Position numbers and translations under genes: made by a program. The notes under the pieces are model-generated. The model was not told the DNA's origin and ran no database searches. It was given only the letters and a program-made list of their open reading frames with translations. From Glossina fuscipes (lineage: Eukaryota > Arthropoda > Insecta > Diptera > Glossinidae), in contig NW_023998415.1 in NCBI RefSeq assembly GCF_014805625.2, forward strand, positions 20,648,393 through 20,712,392: a DNA stretch of 64,000 nucleotides. The letters are read 5' to 3'. Shown piece by piece: positions 32,490 to 44,345 of this stretch (its first letter is position 1; each line of letters opens with the position of its first letter).

Positions 32490-32535
32490 TCATTTTTAGA
32501 ATCGATTTAAGTTTGTCTGTCCCTCTCCTCTTGTT
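32490..32535 (-). mobile_element. HINE-A block fragment
   Basis: TAGAATCGATTTAAGTTTGT then CTGTCCCTCTCC is the reverse of the A-type 'GGACATGCTTAAATCGATTC' block. Short, but the TCGATTTAAG link to the microsatellite is specific to the family. Confidence 0.5.
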
Positions 32536-32694
32536 AAACTTCTAAAACTTGGCAAATTTTTCTTCCTTTCTTTGTATATAGCCAAAAACCCAAGATATGT
32601 GCCCTATTCGCTTGACGACGTGACGGTCTGAAATACATGAGGACAGTGAAGGAAAGAAAGAAATAAGAAGGTGATGGTCGAAGCGTAGTGCTTG

Positions 32695-32850
32695 TAAGCC
32701 AAATCGACTAGTGGTGTGCCTTTAACGGCTGATTATTCGCTACAGCTACGCCCAAACTAAACTCTATCACAGTGAGATTTGATCCCGCGAAGACTGACTT
32801 TGTGATCGCGATTCTGCCTACTCGGCTGCTCATATACTCGACTATATTGC
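32695..32850 (+). repeat. dispersed repeat C, copy 1
   Basis: GGTGTGCCTTTAACGGCTGA...GAGATTTGATCCCGCGAAGA...GACTTTGTGATCGCGATTCT GCCTACTC aligns along about 120 bp with 55605-55735. GATTTGATCCC resembles a pol III B box, so a SINE is possible. There is no TIR or ORF. The family is not recognised. Confidence 0.55.
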
Positions 32851-32918
32851 GATGTCTTAGAGATGATTCAGCTCTATTCAAAATGTGTTCGATCAAAATA
32901 ATTTCGAAATAATTGATT

Positions 32919-32951
32919 AGCCTATATTCATATATAGCCTATATTCATACA
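32919..32951. repeat. short tandem duplication
   Basis: AGCCTATATTCATATAT followed directly by AGCCTATATTCATACAA: a 17-bp unit repeated twice. Confidence 0.8.
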
Positions 32952-33070
32952 ATACCGATCGCAAGAAAATAAAGCGCAAGCGCTTATTAAAAATAATTCG
33001 CTTTTCGCTTAACCAGACACAAAGTATGGCTTTCTTCACTTACAATTCAGTCTTATGTTTATTAATTTCT

Positions 33071-33094
33071 CATATATATATATATATATATATA
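33071..33094. repeat. (TA)12 microsatellite
   Basis: Perfect TA run followed by TAGATAGACA. Confidence 0.93.
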
Positions 33095-34136
33095 GATAGA
33101 CATATTGGTGCACTGATCACTTACAAGATGAACTACATATACACAATTAAAAGATTTCAACATGTGTGATTCCTAATATATGTCCAATAAAAGTGGAAAA
33201 GCATAGTAAACGCTCTGTAGTGACAGTTAGACATAATGATAAGCGTGCGAGTGTCCCTCTAAACATTCATAGGTAAAAGTTCTTCGGAACGAAAAGCGAA
33301 AGTGACAGAATACTTTAGTAAAGGGCACCGTTGTACTACTAGTAGTGAAAAAATAATGATTTTATTCCATTGACTATTATTTCAGTTTTGTTACATTTTA
33401 AGAATTGTTTGTTCAATGATTAGCTCAAGTAATACCGTAAACAATTTTGTTATCGTTAAACAAGTTCGTTATTCAACTTAATGTTGATTAAGTTTTAAGC
33501 AAAAAACTGATAAAAAAAAAAAAAAAAATTCTAGTTTAAAATCGATTCTCTACTAAATAATAAATCCTATAAGCGATCTTTCTTCTATTTGTTAATTTCT
33601 TTTGGCAAATATTTTCATATTTAATTTGTTCGTTTTTTCATAGACTTTCATCTAAGCTGGAGTTTGTTAACAAAAATTAATTGGTCTAAAAAAAAATGAG
33701 GTTATAAGTGCCAAAGCAAATATTTATCAAAAGCTATGGGAATGAATTAAAAATAAAAAACACGTGCCATCTGCAATTTGTACCTTATAGCTCCGCCAAC
33801 AGTTTGTAAAACTGCCCCAAAAATAACTGAAGCTTGTTTTTATGCATTGTGCTCTCCTTTCGTTCTTCTATCCCCCAGCCCACGCCTCTATTCGATGAAG
33901 CGGGAGAAGGGTTAATGTTGGTGACGAGAACGGGAAACGAGAGCGCAAGAGGTACTTTAACATTATACAACTACTAACAAATGTCCTTTAGAAAGTGATT
34001 GTTTTTGCTTCGCTTTCTCTACTGGCTTCTGTTGTAGAAACTAAAACAACACAAACAGTGTTTTAGAGTAATAATAGCGTAATACGTGCTAAAATTACTT
34101 AAAAAGATTTCAATTGTACTCGAGGCGATATTTTTT

Positions 34137-34166
34137 CACACATACATACATACATACATACATACA
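34137..34166. repeat. (ACAT)n microsatellite
   Basis: About seven perfect CATA units, followed by a T-rich tract. Confidence 0.93.
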
Positions 34167-34493
34167 TTTTCCGTTTATTTTATTTTTTGGTTTTTTTTTT
34201 TTTTTCTACGCTTTCTCGTTTTGTTTTTTTTTTTGTTTTTTTTTTTCTTTGGGTTTTTTCTCCCTGAACTCAATCTCAATGTGACTGCATTTGATGTTGC
34301 CGGCTGGTGTTGCTGCTGTGCTCTATTTAAAGCCATGTGCAACTCAGAAATCGCAAAAGGGAAAAAACCGTAAAGAAAAACTATTGTTTTTAATGTACTG
34401 TCATGACTAAGAACGTAAGCTCTACGCTTTCTACAAAGGAATGACTTGTCTGCCGTACCGACCGACCATATGCAGGCAAACGGAAATGGAACG

Positions 34494-34504
<11 letters not shown>

Positions 34505-34526
<22 letters not shown>
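34505..34526. repeat. poly-T tract (T22)
   Basis: Uninterrupted T run; no adjoining retroposon body recognised. Confidence 0.9.
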
Positions 34527-35160
34527 CAGATTTGTATTTATTTTAGTTAAGTAGTGAGTGAAAGAGAAAAACGGCATATACGCATACACACACACAAATA
34601 CACATACAAACACACATCTACACTGTAAATCGAAAATAATGAACTTTTTCTTTAGTGAAAACAATAAATTTATTGCTGCGACAAGAATTTTTCATTTAGT
34701 ACATGATTTCTGTGTTGGCTGCTTTTTCTTTTTTTCCTTTGTTTTTTCTATTTTGTTTTCTATTTTCAATAAAAATTTCCAAATTTTATGGTTGTTTGCC
34801 ATAAAGTTTTGTTTAGCTTTCAGAAAACGGTAAATGTAGAGAAGCGCGAGGGACATCAAGAGCAGGAGTTACGGTCAGTAAAAAAGAATTATTGTTTATT
34901 TATATTAAAAACGTGTACTGCTGTCATTCGAGAAACGTTGATGATAACCAGCGCTGGCCCCAAGGTATTCAACTCTACTGGTTCGTATTTTTCGTTATTA
35001 CTTTCGATCGCACAATATGCAAACGTACATTTATATAAATGTCATTTAAAGCGAGAGGTAAGGAAAAATTCAAGAAAATATTTTATAAAAATTGGTAAGT
35101 CTTTCCACCTCAACTAAATTTTAGAAAAAATCAAAGCAATTTCACTGAAACCACTTTAGA

Positions 35161-35219
35161 TATATATACGTACGTACATATATATATATATATATATGTA
35201 TTCTATGTATATATATATT
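35161..35219. repeat. TA-rich compound microsatellite
   Basis: TATATACGTACGTACATATA then TATATATATATGTATTC and TATGTATATATATATT. Confidence 0.88.
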
Positions 35220-35636
35220 TGCATTAATCTTATAAACTCAAACTCATTCTAGATAATATGTAACAATAATTTGTAACAAATTGAGAAACTTGCAGGGAAT
35301 GTGATGTCGATAAAATAAAATATCCGGAGGAAGTCAGGTATAAATGTTGGATATGAGGGGAGATATGATGACAAAAGTTTCTACGACTAAATTGGGCTAA
35401 TGGGTAAAGAGATATAAGTTTACACAATCTCCGAAATATCTTAAGTAATAAAAACTTTATCCCGTTATCCCGTCATTTTACCAACAACAATAGACAAAGC
35501 TATGTCGTTGTGTCATATTTATAAGGCGTATTCTGAATAATCCTATCTGGTCAGTCGAGGAAGCTAAGGTGAAAGAGTTAGGCAATTCACTTTTATTCTT
35601 TTCCGTCTGTCATCGTTGTAAATAACAAAAATTGAA

Positions 35637-36045
35637 CTTTCTCGCCATATAGGAGCTTGCTGCTCATGAAAGTTCATATGCATAGTGGGTGTCTAAGAAG
35701 GAGCCATTTTTATCGAAATTCCCTACGGTTAATTCTTTTACGACCTACGTCGTCCACATTCTGTCAGATTAACTTCTAAACTAAAAATTATTAAAAATAT
35801 TTAAAATGCCGAAATATTTTTTACTCAGCGATTTTTCCTGCGAAATTTTAAAAATTACAATATCTTTTCATATAAGGACTGTGTACTTCCCGTACAAATA
35901 CAGAAGCTTAATTAATACATTCTCCGGATGACTGTAAAACTCAGAAGGAGTTGAGAAGAGGGCCCACCTCGAATAGCAAACATTTTCAGAAACGATTTAA
36001 ACCTATCTGTCCGTTTGTACACTTTGCGTGTCAGCGTCGTGTTCA
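35637..36045 (-). mobile_element. HINE-B-like element, minus orientation, joined to an A-type block
   Basis: The minus strand of 35820-35890 reads CTTATATGAAAAGATATTGT, AATTTTTAAAATTTCGCAGG, AAAAATCGCTGAG, matching 10490-10560 on the plus strand. 35640-35730 matches 51850-51943 (for example GAGCTTGCTGCTCATGA against GAGCTTGCTGTTCATGA). At 35993-36020 AACGATTTAAACCTATCTGT plus CCGTTTGT is an A-type block in the opposite sense, so two pieces are probably joined. The 107-codon minus-strand frame across the right end is not convincing as a gene. Confidence 0.5.
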
Positions 36046-36784
36046 GCCTATACATCGTAATCGCCGACGCGTTTTGACTCAACAACGTACGCCATTGGAA
36101 GAATTTGACATTAGACCAACTGTTCGACCATATTGAATGACGGGCCGTGGCCCGTTTTATAATGTTGTTACTTGCTTTGCTTGGAATTGTTTTTAAATCA
36201 GCTTTTTTTAGTTGCGGATTAAGAATGGTTAGCAATCAACACATACGACGTTAAACAATTACTTTCCAACACAGATTTAATTGATGGAGGCACTCTTTTT
36301 AGATGGTTACGGCGAAAGCATAAATGCCAAGGAACGCTTTTTCGCAGTTAGGGGTTTTTTTTTCGCAAGTCTTTTAGAAGATTCAAGGCATTTATTAAAT
36401 CAATAAACAGAATAAATAAATATTTAAAAAAATTTGCAATGACTTTCCTCCTGAAACCCTTTAAATAGCGAACTAATTTAATTTGGATAATTTCTCTTTT
36501 TTTCTTCTCTCTTCTCTCTACTTGGTTATGATTGCATAATATTTTGTGACTATTATGCTTAATATTTACGCTTTTCGTTTTCATTTGAATTCGCATTAAC
36601 GCAACAAAACTTGATTTCGTCTTCGTTTAATAATTTTTTCTGGCATTCGCTTTAACGACGCCGCAGAAAACGCAGCATAAAAGAGAAATAAATGAACGGT
36701 GAAAATGAATTAATATTTAATGCATTCATTTGTCGCCTTGATAATTACGCTTAAGCTATTTCATTTTCAGTTTGGATATGAATT
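36046..36784. other. no gene seen
   Basis: A short GC hairpin ACGGGCCGTGGCCCGT lies at 36139-36154. The rest is A+T-rich. 'GGGCCGTGG' also occurs at 5804-5812, possibly as repeat debris. Confidence 0.4.
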
Positions 36785-37048
36785 AAATAACACCCTCACC
36801 TCACAATGTCACGCGCATCTATTGTCTGCGAGATGTTACATAAAAATCCGGTACACCAGGACATGACTATGTTACCTTGCGACAGAAGAACGCCTAGAAA
36901 ATTGCAGCTAATGACTGTAAATGCAAACGTTTCACTTCAAGACTCAGTAACAGAAAATTATCTTGAAAACGGAGACAGAAAACAACAAAAAAGAAAACAA
37001 AAAAGAAAAGGAGAAAAGAAAGCTGAAGCACATACAAATTGTAAATGA
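36785..37048 (+). CDS. small candidate ORF (80 aa), doubtful
   Basis: The ATG at 36806 lies in a fair fly start context (CTCACAATGTC). The first ~45 residues are protein-like (ASIVCEMLHKNPVHQDMTML, PCDRRTPRKLQLM) in locally GC-richer DNA. The tail is a Lys/Arg/Gln-rich run caused by AAAACAAAAAAG repeats. No signal, domain or good splice donor seen. Probably chance, possibly a coding start. Confidence 0.15.
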
Positions 37049-37115
37049 TAAGCATCCACATCCACATTCACAGAAAACGAAACTTAATTTCTTTTGTATG
37101 CATGTACGTAAGTGC

Positions 37116-37118
<3 letters not shown>

Positions 37119-37154
<36 letters not shown>

Positions 37155-37180
37155 AATATATATATGCATATATATATATA
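37119..37180. repeat. (TA)n microsatellite
   Basis: About 34 bp of perfect TA, interrupted by CAAA and GC, then more TA. It lies just after the doubtful small ORF. Confidence 0.93.
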
Positions 37181-39169
37181 AAAGTATAATATAAGTTTAT
37201 TATTCGCACAAACACACACTCAAAGCCACTAATGTTGACTCGAGCTATGTTACCCTACCGAGGATGAGTATAATAATTTCTCACCCAACTGTTTAACAAT
37301 TAATACGAAAAAGTTATACTCCGAAGGAGAGTAAGGCAGGAGAAGGCTACTGCCTGAAAGACAACTAACTTATGTGCGTATGAATATATTTGTACGCTCC
37401 TCGGTGCATTCTTCGATATACATATGTATATGTGCACTAGACGAAGACACCCATTCAAGTTGAGTTTATGTAATTTGTCTCACGAGTAATTAGTGAGATT
37501 TAAATTGGTTTTACTTTTTTTGTATTTCTTAAGCATGCGTATTTTTTTTTTTTTGCATCTTTTATTTGCGCGCAATTCGCTTTAACTTCCGCAGCATCGT
37601 CTCTTAAAGAAACAAGCTGTCAGGTTTTGCTAAGACAGTAAACATTAACTGTTTTCTTCATATGTGAAGGTTTTCCACAGTATTTATATACACAGTATGC
37701 ACAGTGAGAAAAAATATTGCGAGATTTTTCGTTACCTTTTCTTTCTATCCCTTCTCCAAAGTGATGGGGAGCAACTTCTATTTCAAGTGATCAATATTGG
37801 TAAGTTTTTGTTTAATCGCTGTCTGCACTCTGATTAATAGTTAGTTGTTGATTTATAGGTTATAGGTTTTTGACCAAAGTTCGCTGGAATCTCATAAAGT
37901 GTCCAAATGTCGTATTTCAAAGGCGCCATATTATAATGCAATCCGACGGCTGCTGCACGATATGTGACACCAAATAAAATTTAACAGAAAGAAAAATCTC
38001 TCAAGACTTTTTCCCCAACCTGAATATATACTGAAATACGAAGATTGTATATATTCTTTCTTTTTTTTTTTTTTTTTTTTTCTCTATTTTTCATTGTAAG
38101 TGCTTGTCTAACTTTTAACTAAACGTTTCAATTAATTCCTTGAAGAAATGAATGACTGACTAAGTGAATAAATGAATCATCATTTAGTCAGTAAATACTT
38201 GTTAATGTCATTGTCAATGGCGTCGCTGCGAAATAATGTGCACTGATTTCTTAAGCCTTTTAAGAACGATTTTTTGCTTTACCCTTACATGTTCATGGTT
38301 GATACTTACCTAGAAAGAGAAGATAAAAAGGAAAGAATTATTTTTACATTTTTTTAAATAGAAAATTGAATTAAATCAAAAGTTTTGAAAACAAAAAAAA
38401 AAAAAAAAGAACAATCTACAGCATTCTATATAGAACTAACTACTCTATGAAGAGATGGTGATAAGAAAAATTTCTTTCATTTACTAAAGAGCGAGAGAAT
38501 TAAAATCAATTTTCTTTCACCTAAAATTTCTCGATTAACGTAATATTTTCCTCAAAGCTTTTCGATAATTCATGTGTGCTGCTGTACACAGTTTTGTAAG
38601 CGAACATTCGCGAAAGATTTACTTTGTGGATTAAACTTTATTAAGTTAAATGAGACATGAATCGTTAGTTAAAGTTTCCTCTCTCCAAAGCCATTCAATA
38701 GCTTTACGTTTTCTTGAGGTCTTGCAATAATAGCCCTATCAAGAAGTTTGTAAAATGCCTTGGCATACCTATTGGCCGAAGCTTAAAGATGGAAAAAATC
38801 ACATAGAAACTGAACGCCAACAATTCGATTTAACGATCAGAAAACTCTATTGGCAAATTCCCCTAGGATTTCAAGTTAAGGTCAGAGTTAAGTACATATT
38901 AAGAATATTGGAGATACAATGGTGAGGAGCTAGTTAATCGAATATTGAAATAATTACGGCAATCTAGCACTCTTCGTGTAATTGCTAACGGCCTGTAGTT
39001 CTTTAGCAACAAAACTATTCCTAATAACCTGCTTTGTCCATTCATTAAAGAACTAATTGAGCGCATGCCGTACTGAACAATCACATAAATCCTTCGGTAA
39101 TATCTCCTCCGAATGAGATCAATGAATTAAGAAGATTGGGAAGACATCATGCACTGCTATACTAGGAAC

Positions 39170-39171
<2 letters not shown>
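37181..39171. other. A+T-rich DNA, no gene seen
   Basis: T-runs at 37541-37555 and 38060-38081, an A-run at 38393-38408. At 37307-37325 a short hairpin TACTCCGAAGGAGAGTA resembles the terminal hairpins of HINE copies, and TACCCTACCGAGGATGAGTA at 37251 may be another, but no body connects them. Confidence 0.45.

Positions 39172-39201
<30 letters not shown>
39172..39201. repeat. (ATT)10 microsatellite
   Basis: Perfect ATT run followed by ATAATTATAATTAATT. Confidence 0.95.
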
Positions 39202-39204
<3 letters not shown>

Positions 39205-39289
39205 ATTATAATTAATTCAACCAGAGAAGAGACTAAGTCTTAAACTACTAGCATCTAACTGTATCGCAATTGAGATTTGAAGCCACGAT

Positions 39290-39695
39290 CATTGAGATGT
39301 TAATTGAGATCCTTTGCGTACTCGGCCAGTCATGCGCCCAGGATGATACTTCGAAGACCCCACAAAGTAGACATATTCTTGGTCAGCATTATGTTCTGAA
39401 TCGATTTAAGCAATCCCGTTTGTCCATCCGCCTAATGTCTGTTGCAAGCATTCTCCCGACCGTAAAAATTCAGCTATAGCCTTCAAATTTGGCAGAAGCA
39501 TTGGAAGTCCCTGCACGTACAGCGGTATTGAAACCGAGCCAGTATCACATAAACTGAGAACTTATAAACTGTAGCAGAATACTCCACAAAAATTTGAACG
39601 TATATTCTATGGACGATGTTGTAGTACCTGTACAAAAATGGGAAAACTCCACCACGTCTTCCCGATTTTATAGTGTATCAAAATTAAATTTTAAT
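39290..39695 (-). mobile_element. HINE-A composite element, partial, minus orientation
   Basis: GACCCCACAAAGTAGACATA, TTCTTGGTCAGCATTATGTT, CTGAATCGATTTAAGCAATC and CCGTTTGTCCATCCGC are the exact reverse order of the plus-strand copies. The stretch continues into the spacer seen between the two blocks: CAAAAATTTGAACGTATATT and TATAGTGTATCAAAATTAAA mirror 20895-20990. So the two-block architecture exists here too, with the far end lost. The plus-strand frames at 39270-39479 and 39594-39806 are inside it and not genes. Confidence 0.75.
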
Positions 39696-40867
39696 TTTAA
39701 TTTTTTAATTTTTTTAATGCATTTAAAAGGCGCAAGTATCCGTTGTAAATACTCTTCTGTTTGGAAGAATGAAGATACCCCTTTCAAATTTGCGAATGAA
39801 TTTTAAAGTAACAAACCGGCAAAAAACACGTCTAGAACGCCCATACGCCTGTATGACAAAAGCCGAGGTCTCTCTCACCCTCTGTTTTTTCTGCAAGTTG
39901 CCTCATAAACTACTAGAGGCATGCAATATAAATTTACATAAAATTATTCTAAATTAGAGAAAAAAACAACGCCGCTCATCCAAAATTATGGAGAGAAGAA
40001 AAACTAGTTTTATCCTATTTTTCTTATCCAGATTATTACGCTGCCCTTTGGGGTACGGTACACATAAAATCAGTTATTTTTCTGACCTTGTTACAACGTT
40101 CATTTAGCATCTCTTCGGACAGATTATAAATTAAATATGTAGTAAATACAATAAAATATTTCACAATTCTATTGTTTCGGCTTTGATAGGATAGTTTAAG
40201 AGAAAAGAGATAATAGCTTTTTACTTGAATTTTTCTATTGTACGCCTGTGGTTAATAACAAGTTCGTATCTGATAGTTAGTTTATGAGTTTGACATAAAA
40301 ATCAGCGATAATGATTATTAACAAATTGAACGTCGTTGTTTTTGTTAAGCTAAACTCTTGCCTGTTTCCACGCATTGCCATATATTAAAAGGTAATTTGT
40401 GGAGACTTTAGCATGTTCATGTTTATGCTTTAATTTATTCACGTTTATAATATAGGGATATGCGCTTTTGTGTTTGTGTGTGGATGTGGGTGATTGTGTA
40501 TATGTACATATATGTGTGAATTTTTTTCTATATGTAATACTATCTCATGCAAACTATTTAGTTATTAAAGCTAATTACAATGTATTACATAAATTTTTAA
40601 CCAGCCACGGGCAAGACAAGTCGGAGAGTGCAATAGCATGAAACTCTCTAATGTGGTGGTGATAGCTGGCGCTGCGTTGTTACTAAGTTGCTTTTAATTG
40701 TGCATTTGTGAAAAGGTGTCATAATTCGTTGTTGTTGGCGTTACTGTTGTCGAGTTAGAAAAATAAAAGAATCAACGATAAAAATCTGACATTCATTTAT
40801 ATTAAAATCATTAGATGGCAGGTGTGGCCAGAGTCATTTTGAAAGCAAACATAGAGAGTAGGAATTG

Positions 40868-40934
40868 AAAAAAAAAAAAATAATAATAATAATATAAAAT
40901 AAAATAAAATAAATAAATAAATAAATAAATAAAT
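40868..40934. repeat. A-run plus (AAT)n, (AAAAT)n and (AAAT)n
   Basis: A13 then TAATAATAATAATATAAAAT and AAATAAATAAATAAATAAAT. Such staggered A-rich arrays often mark old retroposon tails, but no body is visible. Confidence 0.9.
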
Positions 40935-41712
40935 AGAAAAAAATTACCAAGAAAATCTAGAAAATGGAAGAAAAAAAAGAAAGAAATTAATTCAATTTTT
41001 TTAAATGCATTAATTGCTTTCTGAAAAATGTTAATCTGTTTGTGAAGTAATTTTAATTAAATATATGAGCAAAAGGCCCCACACACTCACACATGCATTT
41101 AAATTTGCAAATATGTAAGTGAATGTATGAATGTATGCACATCCATACTTACATATAGAGAGACGCGCGCGCATCTATATATCTATAAAAAAGTATATAT
41201 ATGTAGATATGTCGACCGACATCATCTATTGTGTTGTCATTGTCAATGTTTTTATCGTAAATGTGCACTTTGTACGACGGACCACTGCAAGTTAACAAAC
41301 GAAGTCTGCCAGTGCGTGCCATCGCCAGCAGTAACAGCAATACTAACCACGCTATCGTTAAACAATGAATCGTTGGCAATATGATAAACACGACCACTGC
41401 ACTCTCGTTCTTTAAATGCTGAAAAACTTTTGTTTAGCATCGACTATTGTTTGATAACAATAATTATAATGATGATGTTGTTGCACAGTGTCTGAATCTC
41501 CCCTAAAACGTATTATACATATCCACTAAAAAATCCTTTAGTATATCTAACTAACTAAACGTAGTTAAATAATACAAGATTATGCATATATGTGGAATTG
41601 CATATATATTTGTATATATATATATATATTGTCCTACGAAGGCGAAACCTATTCTGCTAGTGAGCAGCAATCTTGCGGTTTTTAATGCCATATAGCATTT
41701 ATCGCAATCGTC

Positions 41713-41740
41713 TATTCATTCATTCATTCATTCATTCATT
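41713..41740. repeat. (ATTC)7 microsatellite
   Basis: Perfect ATTC units, then decayed CGCTCATTCATTTG and a second partial CATTCGCTCATTC at about 41765. Confidence 0.92.
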
Positions 41741-42089
41741 CGCTCATTCATTTGAACATTCATGCATTCGCTCATTCTTTAATTGTGTCATTTGGCTTTG
41801 AATTTTATGTTAATCTGTCCTGCAGCAATTTTAAATTGGGAGCATGTTCTTAATTTTCAACAATTGCAGCGCACGCATATACAATCAACAGCAACGGCAT
41901 TCGTATCATACTGAATACATATATTTATATGCATGTGTTGAAAATAAACATACTTATATACGTACCTCTAAGCTCAGTCATTTAAATAGCATTGCAAAAT
42001 ATAGCTTAAAATTATTTTGTAGAAAACATTTGCCATTGCCGACTGATGCTAGCTAACTATTCGCGTATACATATATGTATCTATGTATA

Positions 42090-42092
<3 letters not shown>

Positions 42093-42129
<37 letters not shown>
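42093..42129. repeat. (TA)18 microsatellite
   Basis: Perfect TA run preceded by TATGTATATATTTATA. Confidence 0.95.
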
Positions 42130-42130
<1 letters not shown>

Positions 42131-43709
42131 CTTTGATATGTATTTACATTTACGTTCATATGCTCTTTTCATAATTGTTTAGTTGTGACATTATGTTTAT
42201 TGTGAAATTGTGGCAGTAAAACTTTATGCAAGCACCAACACCATCATATCCAAGGCAATTAGAAATATGTATATGTACGTGTCTATATGTGTATGCGTGT
42301 ATGCGCACATCTATATATGTTTGTTAGTTAGCGGAAACGATCCCTAAATAATCAACAGTCAGTCTGTGGCGAAGATATGTAAAGAGACTGAGAAAAGGCA
42401 GCCGAGTAAGTATAAGAACGTAATTCGTTTGAGTTTTAACTTTTCATGCGGCAACCGTATGCATAAGGGCTAAATGTACATATAAACCCATTTGCAATGC
42501 ACACCGTTGCCTTCACATACATACGTTTGAATTATAAAATAATTTAATATAATATTTACTGCAAACCTTGTTAGGGCTTCCTTGCCATTAACTGCTTTAC
42601 ATTATTTCTTTCTTTCCTCGCATATCCCATATCCCAACCAACGATTTAATTTTACGAGACATTAGCATATGTTTAAATTTTTATATAACTTGCATGCAAA
42701 ACGTGTCTGCGTAGCAGATGAGAACTATCTTTTGGATGAAATAGAAGTGATCCGCGTATGCCTTTGCCTTTCAAACTGAACAGTGCATTTTGAACCAAAG
42801 AATATTTACTTACGTATTATACATGTATATAAATACATATATATGCGAACATACCCACACACGTGGACCTCTCTGCCAGAATTATGCGCAAAAAAATTTG
42901 ACTTTTTGCATTACAACAACAATACCACTTCTTATATCACTGTACACGCATTAGTTTACCGAGACTCATATCGCTGACTTCTGCTTATCGTCGTCCGCGT
43001 AACTGACGGAAAGGGTCCGTGAATATCGTTTTGAGTCAATTGAAGGGATAAAGATATTGGCTATTGGCGTTCGCATAGAACGCTTCCTATCCCGATTGCC
43101 CCACTTTACGGGGAAAAAAAGTAGATTCAAAAAGACAGTGAGCAATTTGAAGCTTCTCACCAACTTCTAAGTATAATATGTGTAGGTAAAGCAGACAATT
43201 CAGAATTTGATAATGGGCCACAGATGGTTATTAAATATACTACATTACTACTGTTACTATTCACCTCTTTTTGCCATAAAATATCCAAAGTGATAGCTTT
43301 TCGCCGTATGATGGCCTACATCTTACGAGACCGGTTTCATTGGTGGCCATCGAAGGGTTGATTAATCATCTCACGGTCGAGGAAGAAATTTCGTCAAAAG
43401 AAAATGCAAAAAATGCTTTTTCCATCTATCCCCGTATCAATCGATTTACTAAATAAAACGGATCGTACGTGGTCTAGGCAAAAGAAACAAAGGAAAAATG
43501 TAAGCAACTTAGGTGCTTTAAGTCAAAGCTAAAAGAGAAGTGTAAACCTTTGGGCTTACCCTCAGCACTGATGACGACATAAACAAAAAATAAAAAATCC
43601 AGTGAGATAGTAGCCCCATCGAACGTAATCCCGCTTGTGATGTATGTTGATCGTGTGCTCTCTGTAGCTTTTGCATAACGAGCGAAATACAGAGAAAGTG
43701 AAGGCATTA

Positions 43710-43925
43710 TTTGCTTTTGCTGCATTGTAGACACGCCCTTCGACCATTTTCTAATTCTTTTGCAAATTTGTAGGGCATGAGATCGTTTGTTTTTCGTAGA
43801 CACCTACATAGTTGGATAGTTAGAGAGATGGGGAAACCGGACGGATAGGCGCAAAAAGATTCCGATTTAGGCACTGGTCACCAACGCATATACTTTATGG
43901 GGGTTTTTGCAAGATCCGAAACTAA
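43710..43925 (+). mobile_element. HINE-A first-block fragment
   Basis: TTGCATTGTAGACACGCCCT, TCGACCATTTTCTAATTCTT, TTGCAAATTTGTAGGGCATG, then a weak block AAACCGGACGGATAGGCGCA, GATTCCGATTTAGGCACTGG and ATACTTTATGGGGGTTTTTG. This matches the first (upstream) block of the composite copies at 20455 and 24421, without the second. Confidence 0.65.
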
Positions 43926-44304
43926 AAATGTATTTATTCGAAAATTTTTATGTCTTAAGACCCTAAACATTCCCGTTGGCTGCTTAAGAGGTAGATAAAA
44001 GCTTTCAATAGAGGACAAAATAGCGACAATCAGTCAAAGGTATATATCGTTAAACGGTTTATATACTATGTACGTTAAGCACGTTACGCTATTATTAAGA
44101 TTATTTTAACGTTAATCGGATTTGATTTGTTTTTTTTCTTAAAATTTATTTTAATACAAGTCGCCCTTAATAGAATTTAGACAATAATTTATTTTCATTT
44201 ATTATAGACATATATACACGCACGCCAACACAGAAATGCATTGCGTTATATATATTATTGTGCATGTGTATCATAAACATAATTTCACAATTCCAACATA
44301 CGAT

Positions 44305-44345
44305 TTTATTCATTTATTTATTTATTTATTTTTATTTATTTATTT
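44305..44345. repeat. (ATTT)n microsatellite
   Basis: About nine TTTA units with one extra T, followed by a T-rich stretch. Confidence 0.92.

Larger units (their letters stand above)
33095..35160. other. A+T-rich and T-rich DNA, no gene seen
   Basis: Contains (ACAT)n at 34137-34166, a T/G-rich run 34171-34260, a T22 run at 34505-34526 and an ACACACAAATACACATAC patch at 34585-34620. 33840-33960 is somewhat GC-richer without features. Phe-rich plus-strand frames near 34.1-34.8 kb are artefacts of the T-runs. Confidence 0.5.
39696..43700. other. A+T-rich DNA with several microsatellites, no gene seen
   Basis: Holds (AAT)/(AAAT)n at 40868-40934, (ATTC)n at 41713-41740 and (TA)n at 41613-41630 and 42093-42129. 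GTGTGTGTGGATGTGGGTG occurs at about 40473. Frames of 60-85 codons across it show no motif. 43000-43100 is GC-richer but unrecognised. Confidence 0.5.

Noticed and set aside
36139..36154. ACGGGCCGTGGCCCGT hairpin as a terminator or regulatory RNA
   Set aside because: Very short, no transcription context, and eukaryotic DNA; likely chance.
35912..36235. 107-codon minus frame and the 61-codon plus frame opposite
   Set aside because: Overlap a repeat block, no motif, and both strands are open in the same place.
37240..37330. A separate HINE copy indicated by two small hairpins
   Set aside because: Hairpins resemble HINE ends, but no GGAC block or core is found next to them.
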